From the NCBI RefSeq assembly GCF_039905635.1, contig NZ_CP157000.1, positions 4,030,001-4,094,000 on the forward strand: DNA of 64,000 bases, read 5' to 3'. This DNA comes from Microbacterium sp. ProA8. GTDB lineage: Bacteria; Actinomycetota; Actinomycetes; Actinomycetales; Microbacteriaceae. Shown here one piece after another: positions 36,465 to 46,738 of the stretch; the first letter of the stretch is position 1, and the number at the start of each line of letters is the position of its first letter. Under the pieces are notes generated by a model. That model was not told where the DNA came from, made no database searches, and saw only the letters and a list, made by a program, of their open reading frames with translations. The translations under genes were made by a program, and so were the position numbers.

Positions 36465-38252
36465 ATGTCACGCTTCTTCAACGGCATACGCCGGGGCATC
36501 TCCCGAGACGAACGACCGCGGCACGCGAGGATGCACCATCGCATGTCGGCGCTCGTCGGCGCGGCCGCGGCATCCGTCATCCTCACTGTCGGCCTCGCGA
36601 TGCCCGCCGCCGCCGCGCCGCCAGCCGGCCAGGAAGCGCTGCCGCAGCTTTCGGCCGCCCAGCCGGGCACGCTGCAGGCGTGCGAAAGTCTCGTGGGCTT
36701 CACGTTCCCCTCGACGAAGATCACCCAGGTCTCCCGCGTCGCGGCGGGGACGGTCAGCAACGGCGGTCAGCCGATCGGCGAGCACTGCCTGGTGCGCGGC
36801 ACCATGAACGAGCGTGTGAGCACGTTCGACGGCCAGACGTACGCCATCGGGTTCGAGATGCGGCTTCCCTCGGCGTGGGCGGGGCGCTTCCTCTACCAGG
36901 GCAACGGCGGCCTGGACGGCTCGATCGCCCCGGCGCTCGGCGCCACGCGCGGAGGGGAGAGCGGTCTGCAGATGGGATTCGCTGTCATCAGCTCCGACGC
37001 CGGGCACAACGGCAGCCAGAACCCGTTGTTCGGCCGTGAGCCGCAGGCGCGCCTCGACTACGGCTACCAGGCCGTCGGCACGCTCACGCCGATGGCCAAG
37101 GCGCTGATCACCGACGCCTACGGCCGCGAGCCCGACCGCTCGTACATCACGGGCGGGTCGAACGGAGGCCGCCACACGATGGTGGCCGCCGCCCGGTATG
37201 CCGACGAGTACGACGGCTTCCTGGCGATCGCGCCCGGCTTCAACCTGCCGCAGGCGGCGGTCGCACAGCTGTGGGGCGCGCAGCAGTGGGTGCAGGTCGC
37301 AACCACGCCGGCCGACCTCAGCACGGCCTTCACGCCGGCTGAGCGCACGCTGGTCGCGCAGGCGATCCTGACCCGCTGCGACGGGCTCGACGGCCTCGCC
37401 GACGGAATGGTCTTCGAGAGCACCACGTGCCAGCAGGCGTTCTCGATCAAGCGGGACGTGCCGCGCTGCGACGGCGATCGCGACGGGACGTGCCTGACGA
37501 AAGAGCAGCAGTCCGTCATCGAGGACGTGTTCGCCGGTGCGCGCACGAGCAACAACAAGGAGATCTACTCCTCGTTCCCCTTCGACCCGGGCCTCACGCA
37601 GAGCGGCTGGGCGGGCTGGAAGTTCGGCGCCCCGATCACCCGCGACGCTCCGGCCGTCGGCTTCATCTTCACCACGCCACCGGCTGACCCGAGCATCCTG
37701 GCGGATCTGCCGGGCTACGCGCTGGGCTTCGACGTCGACACCGAAGCGGCGAAGATCTACGCCACGTCGGGCATCTACACCGAGAGTTCGATGTCGTTCA
37801 TGACGCCGCCCGACCCCACGCACCTCGACACGCTGCGTGACCGCGGCGCGAAGATGATCGTGATCCACGGCGCCTCGGACGGCGTGTTCTCGCCCGACGA
37901 CACCGCCGCCTGGTTCGACGAGCTCGACCGGAACGAGGGCGGCGACGCGGAGCAGTTCGCGCGGTACTTCGAGGTTCCCGGCATGGGTCACGTCGCCGGC
38001 GGACCGGCCACCGACCAGCACGGCGGGCTCTCCGCGCTGGTCGACTGGGTCGAGCAGGGATCCGCGCCCGAGCAGCTGGTCGCGTCGGTCAACCCCGCCA
38101 ACGCCGAGGTGCCGGCGGATTGGTCGCCGACCCGCTCGCGCCCGCTCTGCGTCTACCCGCAGGTCGCGCAGTACGTTTCGGGCGACCCCGAGACCGCGTC
38201 CAGCTTCGCCTGCGAGACGCCGCACCCCGGCCTCGCCTACGGCACGCGCTGA
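36465..38252 (+). CDS. Secreted tannase/feruloyl esterase family hydrolase
   Basis: This 595-residue protein begins at the ATG at 36465 (GGAAGAGGG upstream). A signal peptide lies around residues 22-52 (VGAAAASVILTVGLAMPAAA). The nucleophile is in TGGSNGGRHT, the acid in VIHGASDGVFSP and the His in GMGHVAGGP. Cys pairs (ACESLVG, GEHCLV; CDGLDG, STTCQ) fit the disulfides of this family. It would hydrolyse feruloyl or galloyl esters outside the cell and supply aromatic acids. A strong terminator follows. Confidence 0.88.
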   Translation: MSRFFNGIRRGISRDERPRHARMHHRMSALVGAAAASVILTVGLAMPAAAAPPAGQEALPQLSAAQPGTLQACESLVGFTFPSTKITQVSRVAAGTVSNGGQPIGEHCLVRGTMNERVSTFDGQTYAIGFEMRLPSAWAGRFLYQGNGGLDGSIAPALGATRGGESGLQMGFAVISSDAGHNGSQNPLFGREPQARLDYGYQAVGTLTPMAKALITDAYGREPDRSYITGGSNGGRHTMVAAARYADEYDGFLAIAPGFNLPQAAVAQLWGAQQWVQVATTPADLSTAFTPAERTLVAQAILTRCDGLDGLADGMVFESTTCQQAFSIKRDVPRCDGDRDGTCLTKEQQSVIEDVFAGARTSNNKEIYSSFPFDPGLTQSGWAGWKFGAPITRDAPAVGFIFTTPPADPSILADLPGYALGFDVDTEAAKIYATSGIYTESSMSFMTPPDPTHLDTLRDRGAKMIVIHGASDGVFSPDDTAAWFDELDRNEGGDAEQFARYFEVPGMGHVAGGPATDQHGGLSALVDWVEQGSAPEQLVASVNPANAEVPADWSPTRSRPLCVYPQVAQYVSGDPETASSFACETPHPGLAYGTR

Positions 38253-38269
38253 CGCGTCGACCTGCATGC

Positions 38270-38305
38270 GCGAGAGGGTGGGTCCGGTGGGACCCACCCT
38301 CTCGC
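38270..38305 (+). terminator. Strong hairpin after the tannase-family gene
   Basis: Perfect 16-bp arms GCGAGAGGGTGGGTCC and complement flank a 4-nt loop, 17 bp past the stop codon. This is the clearest intrinsic terminator in the window. Confidence 0.88.
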
Positions 38306-38607
38306 CGCTCCCGGTTGCGGCGCTCCCGGTCGACCGGGAGCCGGTCTCGGCTAGGCCGAGAGTGTGCCGATGGAAGCCCGGATCCGCGTGAAACGCCCCC
38401 GATTGACCGGCTCAACCACACGACATACCGTCGGCCCGCGCCCTCGACCGCGCCGCCACCTCGGGGCTCCACCTTCGACCTGGTCGTCGTCGTTGTCGGT
38501 TCCTCCCCAGGCGCTGCCAGCAACCTTCATCGCGGAGCAATCCACAATGGCTTTTACGCATCTGATCTGCGCATTTGAATGTCGGAGGCCCTCACCAAAA
38601 TGGGGGT
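38306..38607. other. Non-coding spacer ahead of the HNH gene
   Basis: Apart from the preceding hairpin I see no gene or conserved element here. Small frames exist but lack ribosome-binding sites or recognisable motifs. Confidence 0.5.
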
Positions 38608-40038
38608 ATGACAAACCTCGCCGACGCTCTCACAGAGCTCGGCGATGCGCTCGCGAAAGTGTCAGCGGCGGCGCTCGCCGACGGCGGGTTGCGGGGGTGC
38701 GATGACACCGACGTGCTCGGTGCACTCGCGACGGCCGGCCGAGTCCGGCGGAGCGCGGAAGCGGTCATGGTCGAGGCTGTCGCGGTGATCGTGGACCGTG
38801 ATGGTGGCGTCGGTCACGCTGACCGGGTCACGACGCGGTACGGATGCCGCAACATGAGCGAACTCGTGCAGCGCGCGACGCGCGTGTCGGGGCGGACGGC
38901 GTCCGACATGATCGCCGCTGCGCACGCAGTGCAGCAGCCTGTCGCGTTGTCCACCGGTGAGGTGCTGCCGGCGGAGTTCCCCGGGCTGCGAGCCGGGCTG
39001 AGCGCGGGTCAGGTCGGGCTCGACGGGATGATCGCGGTCACCGGCGCGTTCCGCGGCTGTCAGACCGGTCGCGCCGAGATGCTCGCGGCCGACGCTGAGT
39101 TGGCCGCGGCCGCGTGTGGCGAGGGGGTGGATGCCGCACCGCCGGCGTCGGCGGACGAGTTGCGCGCCCTGGCGCAGGTGTGGGCGGCGTACCTCGACCA
39201 GGACGGCGCCGAGCCCGAAGACGCCCGCGCGCTCCGCAAGCGAGGCATCACCGTGGGTCGTCGCGGCGACGACGGTCTGGTCCCCCTCCGCGGACGCCTG
39301 CTCCCCGAACTGGCCGCGCAGCTGCAGCTCGGGTTCGACAGCGTTCTCAATCCGCGCGCGGACGGCGCACCGGCACCAGGGCCCTGCTTCGTCGAGGATT
39401 CGGACCGCGATCCATGGGAGCCCGTGGCGTCGGCGGCCGATCAGCGCAGCCCCGCCCAGAAGCAGCACGACGCGTTCGCGGTGCTGCTCACCGCCGCCGC
39501 GGCATCCGGCGAACTGCCCACCCTCGGCGGGGCGGCGCCCACCCTGGTCGTGTCCGTGCGGGCGGAAGACCTCGCCGCCGGCCGCGGTCGCGCCCACCTC
39601 CCCGGCGACGACCAGCCGGTCCCGCTCACCGTCGCCCGGCACATCGCCTGCACCGGCGCCATCCAGCGCGTCGTGCTGGGCGAGAACGGGCGGATCGTGT
39701 CGATCACGACCCTGGACCGCATCTTCAACCACCACCAGCGCAAGGCGATCACCCTCCGCGACGGTGGCTGCGTCATCCCGGGCTGTCAGGTGCCCCCGCA
39801 ATGGTGCGAAATTCATCACGTCGAGGAGCACTCCCGCGGCGGCCCGACCCACACCGACAACGGAGTGTTGCTCTGCTGGTTCCACCACCGCACCATCGAC
39901 ACCGGCGGCTGGCAGATCCGCATGATCGACGGCATCCCATATGTGAAGGGTCCGTACTGGTGGGACGCGCAGGTGAAGTGGCGGCCCGCCACGAAGTCCC
40001 CCACCCGAAGACGCGACCTCATCGCCCTGCGCACATGA
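38608..40038 (+). CDS. DUF222 / HNH endonuclease domain protein
   Basis: This 476-residue protein has an N-terminal DUF222 region and a C-terminal HNH nuclease motif: RKAITLRDGGCVIPGCQVPPQWCEIHHVEEHS, then DNGVLLCWFHHRTI, with zinc-binding Cys and catalytic His residues. These proteins are present in many divergent copies in actinobacterial genomes; their role is unknown and they are often mobile-element associated. No flanking repeats or insertion signs were seen. Confidence 0.9.
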   Translation: MTNLADALTELGDALAKVSAAALADGGLRGCDDTDVLGALATAGRVRRSAEAVMVEAVAVIVDRDGGVGHADRVTTRYGCRNMSELVQRATRVSGRTASDMIAAAHAVQQPVALSTGEVLPAEFPGLRAGLSAGQVGLDGMIAVTGAFRGCQTGRAEMLAADAELAAAACGEGVDAAPPASADELRALAQVWAAYLDQDGAEPEDARALRKRGITVGRRGDDGLVPLRGRLLPELAAQLQLGFDSVLNPRADGAPAPGPCFVEDSDRDPWEPVASAADQRSPAQKQHDAFAVLLTAAAASGELPTLGGAAPTLVVSVRAEDLAAGRGRAHLPGDDQPVPLTVARHIACTGAIQRVVLGENGRIVSITTLDRIFNHHQRKAITLRDGGCVIPGCQVPPQWCEIHHVEEHSRGGPTHTDNGVLLCWFHHRTIDTGGWQIRMIDGIPYVKGPYWWDAQVKWRPATKSPTRRRDLIALRT

Positions 40039-40189
40039 CCCGGCGGGCCGAGTTGAGCGTCCAGCACGCGTAGCGATCTTCAGTGACCTGGTCGAGCACG
40101 ACAATCACCTGCATGTCCACGGCCGGATGGTGGTTCCTGGGTCGACGGCGCGACGGAGTGGTGGGTCGGGTCTTCCCGGAGTCCCGAAG

Positions 40190-41122
40190 TCACTGCTCGA
40201 GAAATCGCACCGGGAGATCGGCGATGTGCAGCCGGGAGGACCGGATGATCTCCTCGATCGCTCCGTGCTGATCGTCCGGGGCGACGATCTGCACCTTTTC
40301 GACCCCGTCGATCGGCGTGCCGCCGCCGTCGGCCCAGTAACTGCTGACCGCACGATCTTCGGCGAGCTCGGTGAGCAGCGCGAGGTACCTGTCGCTCTCA
40401 CCCGGCTCCAGGATGAGACCGAGGTTGGCAGAGTTGATCTCGACGACGTGGCTCCCAGCGAGACCGGCTGCTGCGAGCAGATCGTCGGCGTGGTCGATCA
40501 GCGGAAGAAGGTGCGTGAGGTCCGCTGGCACGTCTTCCTCGAGCGCAACGAGAGCCAATCTGCCGTCCTCCCACACGGCTGGCTGAACGGCGACACCGGG
40601 GGCGACACGATCCAGTTCGTCGACAACACGCACCGCATCCAGGCCGAAGTCAGGGCAGCGGCTCTCACCACCCGCAGCGTCGGAAGCTGTTGGTGCCGCG
40701 TGCAGCGACACCTCGGTACCGGCCGCCGTGCTGACGCGAACAGACCATGTGATGGGGTCGGGGTAGTCGGTCGAGCAGGCTGCTTCAAGCAGTCTTGGAA
40801 GCCCCGCCTGATTCACCGTGACGGACATCCATGACGTGGGGTTCGAGAACGTCGGCGCTTCGACCCACCGTTCCTTGTCGACGCGATCTATGCCGGGGAG
40901 GTTCTCTATCTCTCTTTCGAAGTCGTCGAACTCGGGCGTCGGGCGTTCGAAGTGGGTCTCGTCGATCATCCACCCGAACGTGACTACGGCGCCGCACACG
41001 ACGCCGACGATCGCGAGTGCCCCAATCGACAGCCACACGGGCTTCACGTTCTTCGTGCGGCGGCTATCGGTGTCGTCGCCCCCGGGCGCCGGGTCAGGGA
41101 CCACGGCGAGGGTCCTCGCCAT
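40190..41122 (-). CDS. Single-pass membrane protein of unknown function
   Basis: This 310-residue protein starts at the ATG at 41122 with GGAGGTGAT upstream. One membrane helix lies around residues 28-50 (VWLSIGALAIVGVVCGAVVTF), followed by an external domain with repeated short beta-like segments (DRVDKERWVEAPTFSNPTSW). No recognised domain. The topology suggests a surface-anchored protein; the function is unknown. Confidence 0.7.
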   Translation of the reverse strand: MARTLAVVPDPAPGGDDTDSRRTKNVKPVWLSIGALAIVGVVCGAVVTFGWMIDETHFERPTPEFDDFEREIENLPGIDRVDKERWVEAPTFSNPTSWMSVTVNQAGLPRLLEAACSTDYPDPITWSVRVSTAAGTEVSLHAAPTASDAAGGESRCPDFGLDAVRVVDELDRVAPGVAVQPAVWEDGRLALVALEEDVPADLTHLLPLIDHADDLLAAAGLAGSHVVEINSANLGLILEPGESDRYLALLTELAEDRAVSSYWADGGGTPIDGVEKVQIVAPDDQHGAIEEIIRSSRLHIADLPVRFLEQ

Positions 41123-41304
41123 CGCATCACCTCCGAAGGAAGCCCGCTTGCCTCGTTGGCATCGAACGTACCGCTCGAGGGCGACCCCTGACGTGTCGTG
41201 ATCTGAAACCGAAGGCGAACATCTCCGGGGTCTGCCGCTGCGGCCGATTGGGTCACAGGCAGGGCGGAATCGCCGTGTATCGGACGCTTGCGTGGCGTCT
41301 CGCA

Positions 41305-41907
41305 TCACACGACGGACAGAACGCCGATAGCGGCGAGCACCACCCATGCCAGGTAGACGAGGAGGCAGAACCTGTCCGGCCAACCGATTCGGATCTCAGG
41401 CGAGCCGCCCTCCCCATGGGCGGGAGCCACGGCGATGAGGAACCACACCAGGCCGGCCCACGGAACGACGGAGGCGATCGCCAGCATCCATCCCAGCGTG
41501 GGCGTCACTCCAATCCCCGCGATCAACGCAGCAGGGGGAAAGCCTGCGAGGAGCACGATTCCCAGTACCGTGTGCGCCCTGCCCACGCGCGTGGCCTGAG
41601 CGCGCGGAGTCATGATCGGATCGGCGTCGATGAACGCGGCACCGAGCGCGCCCAGTGCGACAGCAGCAAGGCCGAGGGTCCACGCGCCGCCGAACGGCCA
41701 CAAGGCGACGCAGATTGCGGCGGGGCTGATGGCCATCGTCACGAAGGCGAGGCGCATGACCCACCCGTATTGCCCGACGGAGTACTCACTGATCATCCGC
41801 CACGACGGGTCATACTCGGGCTCGAGCACGTGAAGGATCGCGATCAGCCCCACCGTGATCCCGCCGGCGACGAGCGCCGTCACGGCGGCGATGGCAACGA
41901 CGCTCAA
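41305..41907 (-). CDS. DUF998-like integral membrane protein
   Basis: This 200-residue protein starts at TTG. About six hydrophobic segments are visible, with EPEYDPSWRMISEYSVGQYGWVM after the first helix, a hallmark of DUF998 proteins. Function unknown; no obvious partner. Confidence 0.75.
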   Translation of the reverse strand: MSVVAIAAVTALVAGGITVGLIAILHVLEPEYDPSWRMISEYSVGQYGWVMRLAFVTMAISPAAICVALWPFGGAWTLGLAAVALGALGAAFIDADPIMTPRAQATRVGRAHTVLGIVLLAGFPPAALIAGIGVTPTLGWMLAIASVVPWAGLVWFLIAVAPAHGEGGSPEIRIGWPDRFCLLVYLAWVVLAAIGVLSVV

Positions 41908-42543
41908 TATCCGACAGCCATACCTGGAACGACCACGGGCTTCCTCCTGCGGGGCACTCTATCCCGGCGGTGGCGCGGGGTCCCGGCTGAGCCGCCTGGC
42001 CTCCGCGTCACGTGGGTGGTCGCAGCACGGACCGCGGACACCGATCGAATGCCGGAGACGCTGCGCTTCTCCCACGTCCCCTGGCTGCGTTTCGCCTGTC
42101 GTGCGGATGTGCTGCTGGCACCGCCCTCTTGCGATCTCCTCTAGCGCCGCGCTGCTCGCCGTTTGCCGCGGGTTGGCTCGCCCTGCAAAGCTCCCCAGAT
42201 ACGATCGCACCCCTTCGCTGACCGCCGAGCAGATGCGAGCGCCCGCCGACACGCGCCCCTGATCGATCGAAGGATCTGCGCGATCGCCTGCCAGCGCGCG
42301 CCGAACAGGGCCTTGCCGAACGAGTGATCTGGATCTGTCATGTCGCGCCCCCACCGGTGGCATCCATGTCGAGCGATGCAGGCTCCATCACTAGCGCAGT
42401 GCGAAGACCCGCTCGCGGGCTGCCCTCCATCGAGGGCTGGACGCCGGGGTCTGGGGCGTTCTTCTCAGGCTACGCGGAGACGGGCAGACGCTGCGCGTTG
42501 CGGATCGGCTTCAACAGACCCAGCTCGCGAACAAAGCCCACGA
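41908..42543. other. 636-bp region without a supported gene
   Basis: No frame here has convincing family motifs. A 66-residue minus-strand frame (42141-42341, MTDPDHSFGKALFGARWQAI) could be a fragment of a decayed gene, but I cannot place it. Base composition is slightly less GC-rich than the pca region, suggesting acquired or decaying DNA. Confidence 0.4.
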
Positions 42544-43029
42544 TCAGCGGTGCTCGTCCGCGACAGCCCCTGTGATAGCGGTCGAGTGTCGAGAGTACTG
42601 GCTCACCCAGAGCCCAGCGACGGTTTCGATATCACCGTCATGTGTGAAGCCGAGAGCTTCGTAAAGGGCGCGAGCGGGCGCATTCTCACGTCCGGTTGCG
42701 ACGATGGCTCGCGCCTCGAGTGACATGACTTCGGTCACGAGGGACGATCCGAGACCCCTTCGGTGATACCTCGGGTCGATCATGAGACGGTCAATGTCAA
42801 CCGACCCTCCCTCCACCGAGTACCCCAAGGCTCCAGCGATCCGGTCGCCATCGAGGGTCACGACCCAGTGCAGCTGCGCGGAGATGAGATCCTGCACTGA
42901 TTCATGTAGTGGCGGGATTCGGTCGTCACCGATGAGCGCGGCCTCGACTCTGTACGCGCGTTGCTGGAGTTCCAGCAGATGCGGAGCCAAGCTCGCGACA
43001 TCTTCGGGCTGAAGCTTCCGCGTGATCAT
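42544..43029 (-). CDS. GNAT-family N-acetyltransferase
   Basis: This 161-residue protein has the acetyl-CoA binding motif A region IDPRYHRRGLGSSLVTEVM and the motif B tail ENAPARALYEALGFTHDGD. The substrate cannot be predicted. It stands alone on the minus strand. Confidence 0.88.
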   Translation of the reverse strand: MITRKLQPEDVASLAPHLLELQQRAYRVEAALIGDDRIPPLHESVQDLISAQLHWVVTLDGDRIAGALGYSVEGGSVDIDRLMIDPRYHRRGLGSSLVTEVMSLEARAIVATGRENAPARALYEALGFTHDGDIETVAGLWVSQYSRHSTAITGAVADEHR

Positions 43030-43282
43030 GACCTCCTATCTTGGCAGCACGCTCGCGCACGCCCGCACAGATCCCCTTGGGGCACAGGCCGATTGAGGGA
43101 TCCCTATCCGGGCAAGCGCTCGATTCGGATCCGTCTGCGAGCATCAGCACGGTGAGGGGCGCCTGTCGCGCATGTGGCAGACGGCGACTGGGATGCGGAG
43201 TGCTCTGACGAGGCGAAGTCCTGCACGATCCATTGCCGGAAGCTCCGCATCCGGCGCTCGAACTGGTCGCCGTGCGGGGCGG

Positions 43283-43996
43283 TCAGCCTTGGCTGGCGCG
43301 GACGAATCCGGTTCTGAAGGCGACGGACACGGCTTGTGCTCTGTCGGTGATGCCGAGCTTTAGGAAGATTCGATGGACGTGCGTCTTCACCGTGGCTTCG
43401 CTCAGGAACATGTCAGTCGCGATCTGTGAATTCGATCGCCCGTTCGCCATCGCCGCGAGAACTTCCCGCTCTCGACGGGTCAGCTGGTCGATCTCGGCGG
43501 AGGTCGGGAGCGAAGGCTCGGCACGTGATGCGAGCTCGTTCAGCAAAGATCGCGTCACCGTAGGGTCGAGCCACCCATCGCCCTTCGCGAGCGACCTCAC
43601 CGCCTCCGGCAGAACCGCGGGGGCGGCGCTCTTGAGCAGGAACCCCGCGGCGCCGGCGCGGACGGCATCGCGTACAGCGGTGTCGTCGCTGAACGTCGTG
43701 AGGATCAGGATGCCCGGCGGCCCGCCATGTTCGTCCCTGTATTCGGGCGAGGTGAGGATCCTGGTCGCCTCGACGCCGTCCACACGCGGCATTCGCACGT
43801 CCATGACGACGACGTCGGGTTGCAGCTCTGCGACCAACGTCACGCCGGCCTGCCCGTCGGATGCCTCGCCGATGACCTCGATGCCGTCCTCGGCGTCGAG
43901 AAGCATGCGCAATCCGGCTCTGATGAGCGCTTCGTCATCGACGAGCACGACCCGCACGGAACGACCCGTGCCGGCGTCCTCAGGCTCGGTCGACAT
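43283..43996 (-). CDS. NarL/LuxR-type response regulator
   Basis: This 237-residue protein has a receiver domain (acidic pocket VDDEALI, phospho-acceptor Asp about residue 66 in VVVMDVRMP, Lys in GFLLKSAAP) and a C-terminal LuxR helix-turn-helix (LTRREREVLAAMANGRSNSQIATDMFLSEATVKTHV). It is divergent from the histidine kinase gene at 44154 across 157 bp and is its likely partner. Confidence 0.92.
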   Translation of the reverse strand: MSTEPEDAGTGRSVRVVLVDDEALIRAGLRMLLDAEDGIEVIGEASDGQAGVTLVAELQPDVVVMDVRMPRVDGVEATRILTSPEYRDEHGGPPGILILTTFSDDTAVRDAVRAGAAGFLLKSAAPAVLPEAVRSLAKGDGWLDPTVTRSLLNELASRAEPSLPTSAEIDQLTRREREVLAAMANGRSNSQIATDMFLSEATVKTHVHRIFLKLGITDRAQAVSVAFRTGFVRASQG

Positions 43997-44153
43997 GTGC
44001 TCAGTGTCCCGCGGACGAGTGGTGTTGCGCCATGCCCCTGCTTGAGCGATGGATCCGGCATCAACCCTGGGATCGACCTGTGGGATCGACGCGCAGGTGG
44101 ATGCGCGGGCCGGGTGGGCGCGGGAAGCTTGCATCATCCGGAAGGGAGGTGTC

Positions 44154-46139
44154 ATGGGAGACGCGTACCGACCGTCGATCTCGCGTCGACGCCGACTTCG
44201 TCCGGCGTGGCCCGTGCGGTTCGATGTGCTGGTCGTCGGCTGTCTCGTTGCGTTCGACCTCGTCGTGCTCTTCACGATCGACGCGCACCGGAGCGGCGAG
44301 TGGCTCCTGCTGCTCGCTATCGTGGTCATCACCAGCCCGCTCCTATGGAGATCTCAAGCACCGGTACTCGCTCTTGCCGGCGTGATCGCTCTGCAGTGGG
44401 CGCTCCTGGCGCCCATCGGCGGCCTCACTGTCGGCGGAGGACTGCTCTGCATGCTCACCGTCGCGGTCGGCCTCGGCGCGGTCGCGGCTCGTCGTCATCT
44501 CTGGATCTCGCTGATCTGCCTGTGCGTAACGTACGCCCACACGACCCTCGTGTTCGTCGTCGCCTTTCCCGCGTCGAGCGCGGCTTGGAATTCCTTCGCC
44601 ACCGCAGTCGTGTGTGCAGTCTCATGGGGGCTGGGCGCTTTCGCGCATGTGATTCGGACGCGGCTCGGACAGCTTCAGATTGATCAGGAGCGCGCAGCCG
44701 CGGCGGTGCTCGCCGAACGATCCCGAATCGCCTCGGAGCTCAGTACCATCGTCCGTGGCGCGGTGGCCGCCATGGTGGCCGAAGCGTCGGTCGCGCGCGT
44801 CACGATCGCGGACAATCGAGGCCGCGCGGTCGCTGCGTTCGCAGCGGTCGAGCGGACCGGGGTCGAAGCCATGCATGAGCTCCGGCGCCTGCTGCATCTG
44901 CTCCACGACGACCCGCAACTCGCCGTCGAGGAGCGAACCGAGCACGCCGACGACCCAGTCAGAGGGCGGTTTCGAGATCGCTTGACGATGGTCAGCGACC
45001 GCGATGCTCTCGTCACGATCAGCGCCATCGCGGGAACGATGCTTCTGGCATCGCTTTCATACGAGGGTGGGATGCGGCTGCTGGCGAGCCTCTTCCTCGG
45101 TCTGACGCTGTGCGTCCTGTTGTGGCGTCATCAGTTCCCCGTGGTGGTCTTCGGATCAGTCATCGCCGCGACGGCGCTCGCGGTCGTCCTCTTCCACGGC
45201 GGCGACTTCGTGTTCGACAATCAGACCCCGATCATTCCGGTCCTGGTCGCCCTAGCCGCCGTCGCCAGCGCGACATCCCTGTGGATCTCCATCCCGGCTT
45301 CGCTGATCGCCTGGGCGTACCTCTCCATCACAGCTTTCGAATACCCAGAAGTGATGGCATCGAACCTCATCGGCAGCGCGGCCATCGTCATCGCTGTATG
45401 GCTGGCGGGCGTGGTCACTGGACGAAGGCGGCGGCAGATCGATCGATTGGAGACCGCCGGCGGCGCCGCCCGTCACGCGATTCAACAGGAACGAGCGCGG
45501 CTTGCCTACGAACTCCATGACGTCATCGGCCACTCGATCACGGTCATGGTGCTGCAGGCTGCCGGAGCACGACGAATCATCGAGCAGAGCCCGGAGCGCG
45601 CGGCGGCGGCGATCGCGCCCATCGAAGAGTCAGGCGCAGAGGCCATGCGCGAACTCGATCAGCTCGTCGTCATACTTAGAGAGGATGACGCGACCGTCAG
45701 TCCCGACACAGCGGCGGATACTGCGCGCATCGGCGAACTGGACAGACTCGTCGAACGAACACGTCGCACCGTCAAAGACATCCACCTCGAGGTGATCGGC
45801 GCGCCCAAGCGCCTCGAGCCGAGCGTGGATATCGCCGCCTACTGCGTCGCACGCGAGGCGCTCACCAACGCCGTCAAGCACTCCGGACTGGATGCGCATA
45901 TCGTCGTCACGGTTTCGTGGATGCCACAGCTCGTGCGGGTTGAAATCGCCAGCGATCCCGGACCGGAGTTCGTCGTGCCGACCCCGGAGCTGTCGGGAGG
46001 CTACGGCCTGCTGGGCCTTCGCGAGCGGGTGGATCTGGCAGGAGGCGAACTGCGCTGGTCTTCGAACGGCGAGACGTTCACGGTCGACGCGCGGCTGCCT
46101 GTTGCCGAGCCATCCGCACCTGCTGTGCACACGGCCTGA
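44154..46139 (+). CDS. Duplicated histidine kinase with a degenerate first module
   Basis: This 661-residue protein starts at the ATG at 44154 (GGGAGGTG upstream). Its C-terminal module is a normal HisKA_3 kinase: ERARLAYELHDVIGH with phospho-acceptor His455, N-box AREALTNAVKHS and GGYGLLGLRERV. The N-terminal half repeats the layout of membrane helices plus dimerisation helix. There the cognate box reads AERSRIASELSTIV, with Ser197 where the His should be, and no ATPase domain follows. It looks like an internal duplication whose first copy kept only sensing or dimerisation. The inducer is unknown. Confidence 0.88.
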   Translation: MGDAYRPSISRRRRLRPAWPVRFDVLVVGCLVAFDLVVLFTIDAHRSGEWLLLLAIVVITSPLLWRSQAPVLALAGVIALQWALLAPIGGLTVGGGLLCMLTVAVGLGAVAARRHLWISLICLCVTYAHTTLVFVVAFPASSAAWNSFATAVVCAVSWGLGAFAHVIRTRLGQLQIDQERAAAAVLAERSRIASELSTIVRGAVAAMVAEASVARVTIADNRGRAVAAFAAVERTGVEAMHELRRLLHLLHDDPQLAVEERTEHADDPVRGRFRDRLTMVSDRDALVTISAIAGTMLLASLSYEGGMRLLASLFLGLTLCVLLWRHQFPVVVFGSVIAATALAVVLFHGGDFVFDNQTPIIPVLVALAAVASATSLWISIPASLIAWAYLSITAFEYPEVMASNLIGSAAIVIAVWLAGVVTGRRRRQIDRLETAGGAARHAIQQERARLAYELHDVIGHSITVMVLQAAGARRIIEQSPERAAAAIAPIEESGAEAMRELDQLVVILREDDATVSPDTAADTARIGELDRLVERTRRTVKDIHLEVIGAPKRLEPSVDIAAYCVAREALTNAVKHSGLDAHIVVTVSWMPQLVRVEIASDPGPEFVVPTPELSGGYGLLGLRERVDLAGGELRWSSNGETFTVDARLPVAEPSAPAVHTA

Positions 46140-46215
46140 ACCGTAGGCGAGGCTGGCCTTGCGAGGCTCGAACGGCGACGGACTTACCGTGTGTTCGAGG
46201 GGTTGGGTCATCCGT

Positions 46216-46521
46216 TCAGCGAGGTGCCGACACGGGCAGAAGGCCGCGCGCGCGGCCCTCAACAGGCGGGAGTCCGACCCCCCGCACGCATCGCAGCGAA
46301 TGGCTTCCGAACGCCGCCCCCGGTCCACAGATCACGCCGGCCCTCTCAGGCACAACGACTTCGCCCTCGATCGCCGATGACGCGGAGGCGGTCGAGAAGG
46401 GGGCCGGCGCTGCGCCGATGCCGACGGCCGTCAGCACAGTGATCGCCGCGACAGCCGAGAGTCGTCGCAGGCGGCTCGACTCTCGTCGTTCACGAATGCG
46501 GGGCGATCGCTGTGTGCGCAT
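46216..46521 (-). CDS. Small secreted protein, unknown function
   Basis: This 101-residue protein starts at the ATG at 46521 with GGGAGGACGCC upstream. A signal-peptide-like N-terminus (RRLSAVAAITVLTAVGIGAAPAP) has cleavage likely near residue 45. The mature part carries two Cys residues (VICGPG, LRCVRG). No family recognised. The good ribosome-binding site supports it as real. Confidence 0.6.
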   Translation of the reverse strand: MRTQRSPRIRERRESSRLRRLSAVAAITVLTAVGIGAAPAPFSTASASSAIEGEVVVPERAGVICGPGAAFGSHSLRCVRGVGLPPVEGRARGLLPVSAPR

Positions 46522-46738
46522 GGCGTCCTCCCGGATGGCTGACTTGAGCCTGCTCCGGCGAGGCACCCCGCACATCGACCCGGGGTGTGCATTCGCCTGT
46601 ACACCCACGGGTGCACCCGATGTGGGATCCGCTCGCGGCAGTCCACCCCCGGATCGACGCCGAAGTGACGCCCCCAGGGCGACGCGGCTCCCGCTTAGTG
46701 ACCGGCACTCTGAATCCACTCGAAGAAAGGATCACGAC

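Noticed and set aside
38608..40038. DUF222/HNH gene as part of a mobile element or homing intron
   Set aside because: No terminal repeats, intron ends or interrupted host gene were seen; such genes are widespread in actinobacteria.
42141..42341. 66-codon minus-strand frame as a gene
   Set aside because: No family motif, no clear ribosome-binding site and no partner; mentioned only as a possible fragment.
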